From Prochlorococcus sp. AG-388-D03 (lineage in GTDB: Bacteria; Cyanobacteriota; Cyanobacteriia; PCC-6307; Cyanobiaceae), in assembly GCA_003279875.1 (NCBI GenBank), contig QCGN01000003.1, forward strand, positions 32,344 to 96,343: a stretch of 64,000 nucleotides of DNA. Reading direction: 5' to 3'. Below, one piece after another: positions 63,382 to 64,000 of the stretch. Numbering within the stretch: the stretch's first letter is position 1; each line of letters opens with the position of its first letter. A model generated the notes under the pieces. That model saw only the letters and a list, made by a program, of their open reading frames with translations. It made no database searches and was not told the DNA's origin. The position numbers and the translations under genes were made by a program.

Positions 63382-64000
63382 TTAAATTTTATTTGGCAAA
63401 TCTTTTTGGCTTGTAAGTATTCTATCTATTACTCCATAATCTAAAGCTTCTTGAGGATTAAGATAACTCATCCTATCAGAGTCTTTAGAGAGATCTTCAA
63501 TACTTTTTCCAGTGTTGCGTGATAATATCTCAAGCATTGATTTTTTATTTTTTAATACTTCCTCTGCTCTTATTTGTATATCAGTTGCTTGCCCTCTCGC
63601 GCCACTAATGGGTTGATGCAGAACAATAGAAGCATGTGGGAGTGCTGCCCTATGGCCTTTTGTCCCGGAAGAAAGGATAACTGCAGCTGTGCCCATTGCT
63701 TGTCCAATACAAATTGTATGAATAGGCGGTTTAATATAATTAATTGTATCGCAAATAGCAAAAGCTTCTGTTTCAAAACCAACAGCATCCCCAGTGTACC
63801 AACTAGTACCTGTTGAATTAATATAAAAGTAGATAGGCTTATCTGGATCGTCAAATTCTAGATAAAGTAGTTGAGCAATAATGAGCTCAGTAACATCCAT
63901 CCCCAATTGCCTTTTGGCATCATCATCTGAAAATAACGGTAATCCAAGATAAACAATTCTTTCTTTTAGAAGAAGAGAAGGTAAATCTGGGGGTGGAGTC
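63382..64000 (-). CDS. clpR: ClpR, inactive Clp protease subunit (partial, N-terminus beyond window)
   Basis: The ClpP-family fold ends at 63382; its N-terminus lies beyond the right edge, and the frame runs open to 64000. The active-site Ser region reads CIGQAMGTAAVIL, where the aligned Ser is Gly, while LHQPISGARGQ keeps the His. Loss of the nucleophile defines ClpR. YLGLPLFSDDDAKRQLGMDVTE lies just inside the edge, showing that the ATG at 63906 is not the true start. Confidence 0.94.
   Translation of the reverse strand, partial: TPPPDLPSLLLKERIVYLGLPLFSDDDAKRQLGMDVTELIIAQLLYLEFDDPDKPIYFYINSTGTSWYTGDAVGFETEAFAICDTINYIKPPIHTICIGQAMGTAAVILSSGTKGHRAALPHASIVLHQPISGARGQATDIQIRAEEVLKNKKSMLEILSRNTGKSIEDLSKDSDRMSYLNPQEALDYGVIDRILTSQKDLPNKI

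Noticed and set aside
63570..63854. Second minus-strand frame inside clpR
   Set aside because: It is an out-of-frame shadow of the ClpR coding region.

Overview
The window looks like a piece of a high-light-type Prochlorococcus chromosome. The evidence is the very low GC, the short spacers, the kaiB-kaiC pair without kaiA, a high-light-inducible protein gene, ClpR/ClpP3, NblS, a photosystem II S4 protein and dozens of proteins shorter than 60 residues. The strain call is an inference from gene content. I see no insertion sequence, prophage, CRISPR array, rRNA or integrase. Both window edges cut genes: a HAD phosphatase at the left and ClpR at the right.

Region 1-12 kb is gene-poor in known functions and rich in miniproteins. 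Recognisable genes are a HAD phosphatase, a LOG-family protein, a fatty-acid desaturase, an extended SDR, an RRM RNA-binding protein, a DUF805 protein and a DMT-type exporter. Between them lie about 20 small open frames, many with one membrane helix, Cys pairs (twin CX3C, CxxxxC) or an acidic DDxDQDGG tail. Several are too short for ordinary ORF calling.

Region 12-25 kb is metabolic and accessory: a HI0933/YhiN-type flavoprotein, a GAF protein, DUF2214 and DUF1643 proteins, pirin, murD, a three-gene small cluster and an SDR. Next come two divergent DNA-repair-like genes: a stand-alone NAD-dependent-ligase adenylation domain, and a photolyase-type FAD domain followed by an extra C-terminal domain. 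DoxX, an FMN-binding protein, a membrane methyltransferase-like protein and tRNA-Val(GAC) follow.

Region 25-41 kb is core housekeeping: photosystem II S4 protein, serA, prmA, petF, a lumenal pentapeptide protein, rnz, a SpoIID-domain protein, truB, rpmA-rplU, kaiB-kaiC, nblS, and divergent purD/purC. Region 41-47 kb is an outer-membrane block in one direction: bamA, lpxC, fabZ, lpxA, lpxB and an exported msrA. Together these insert outer-membrane proteins and make the first lipid A intermediates.

Region 47-64 kb has pepA, a GIY-YIG-like protein, a DUF1825 protein, tyrS and pyrF. A minus-strand run carries a GPH sugar symporter, an MlaE permease, DUF3119, DUF3086 and plsY. It is followed by tRNA-Gly(TCC), a glgX-type debranching enzyme, hup, small secreted or membrane proteins, an hli gene, cobD, ilvC, clpP3 and clpR. 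The sugar transporter lying close to the glycogen debranching enzyme suggests a carbohydrate-use neighbourhood.

The most interesting unexplained items are the truncated ligase, the photolyase-like protein with its C-terminal domain, the acidic-tail and twin-CX3C miniproteins, a GC-rich Cys-rich mini-ORF or RNA element upstream of hup, a perfect 34-nt palindrome, and a tRNA-Val with C instead of U at position 33.
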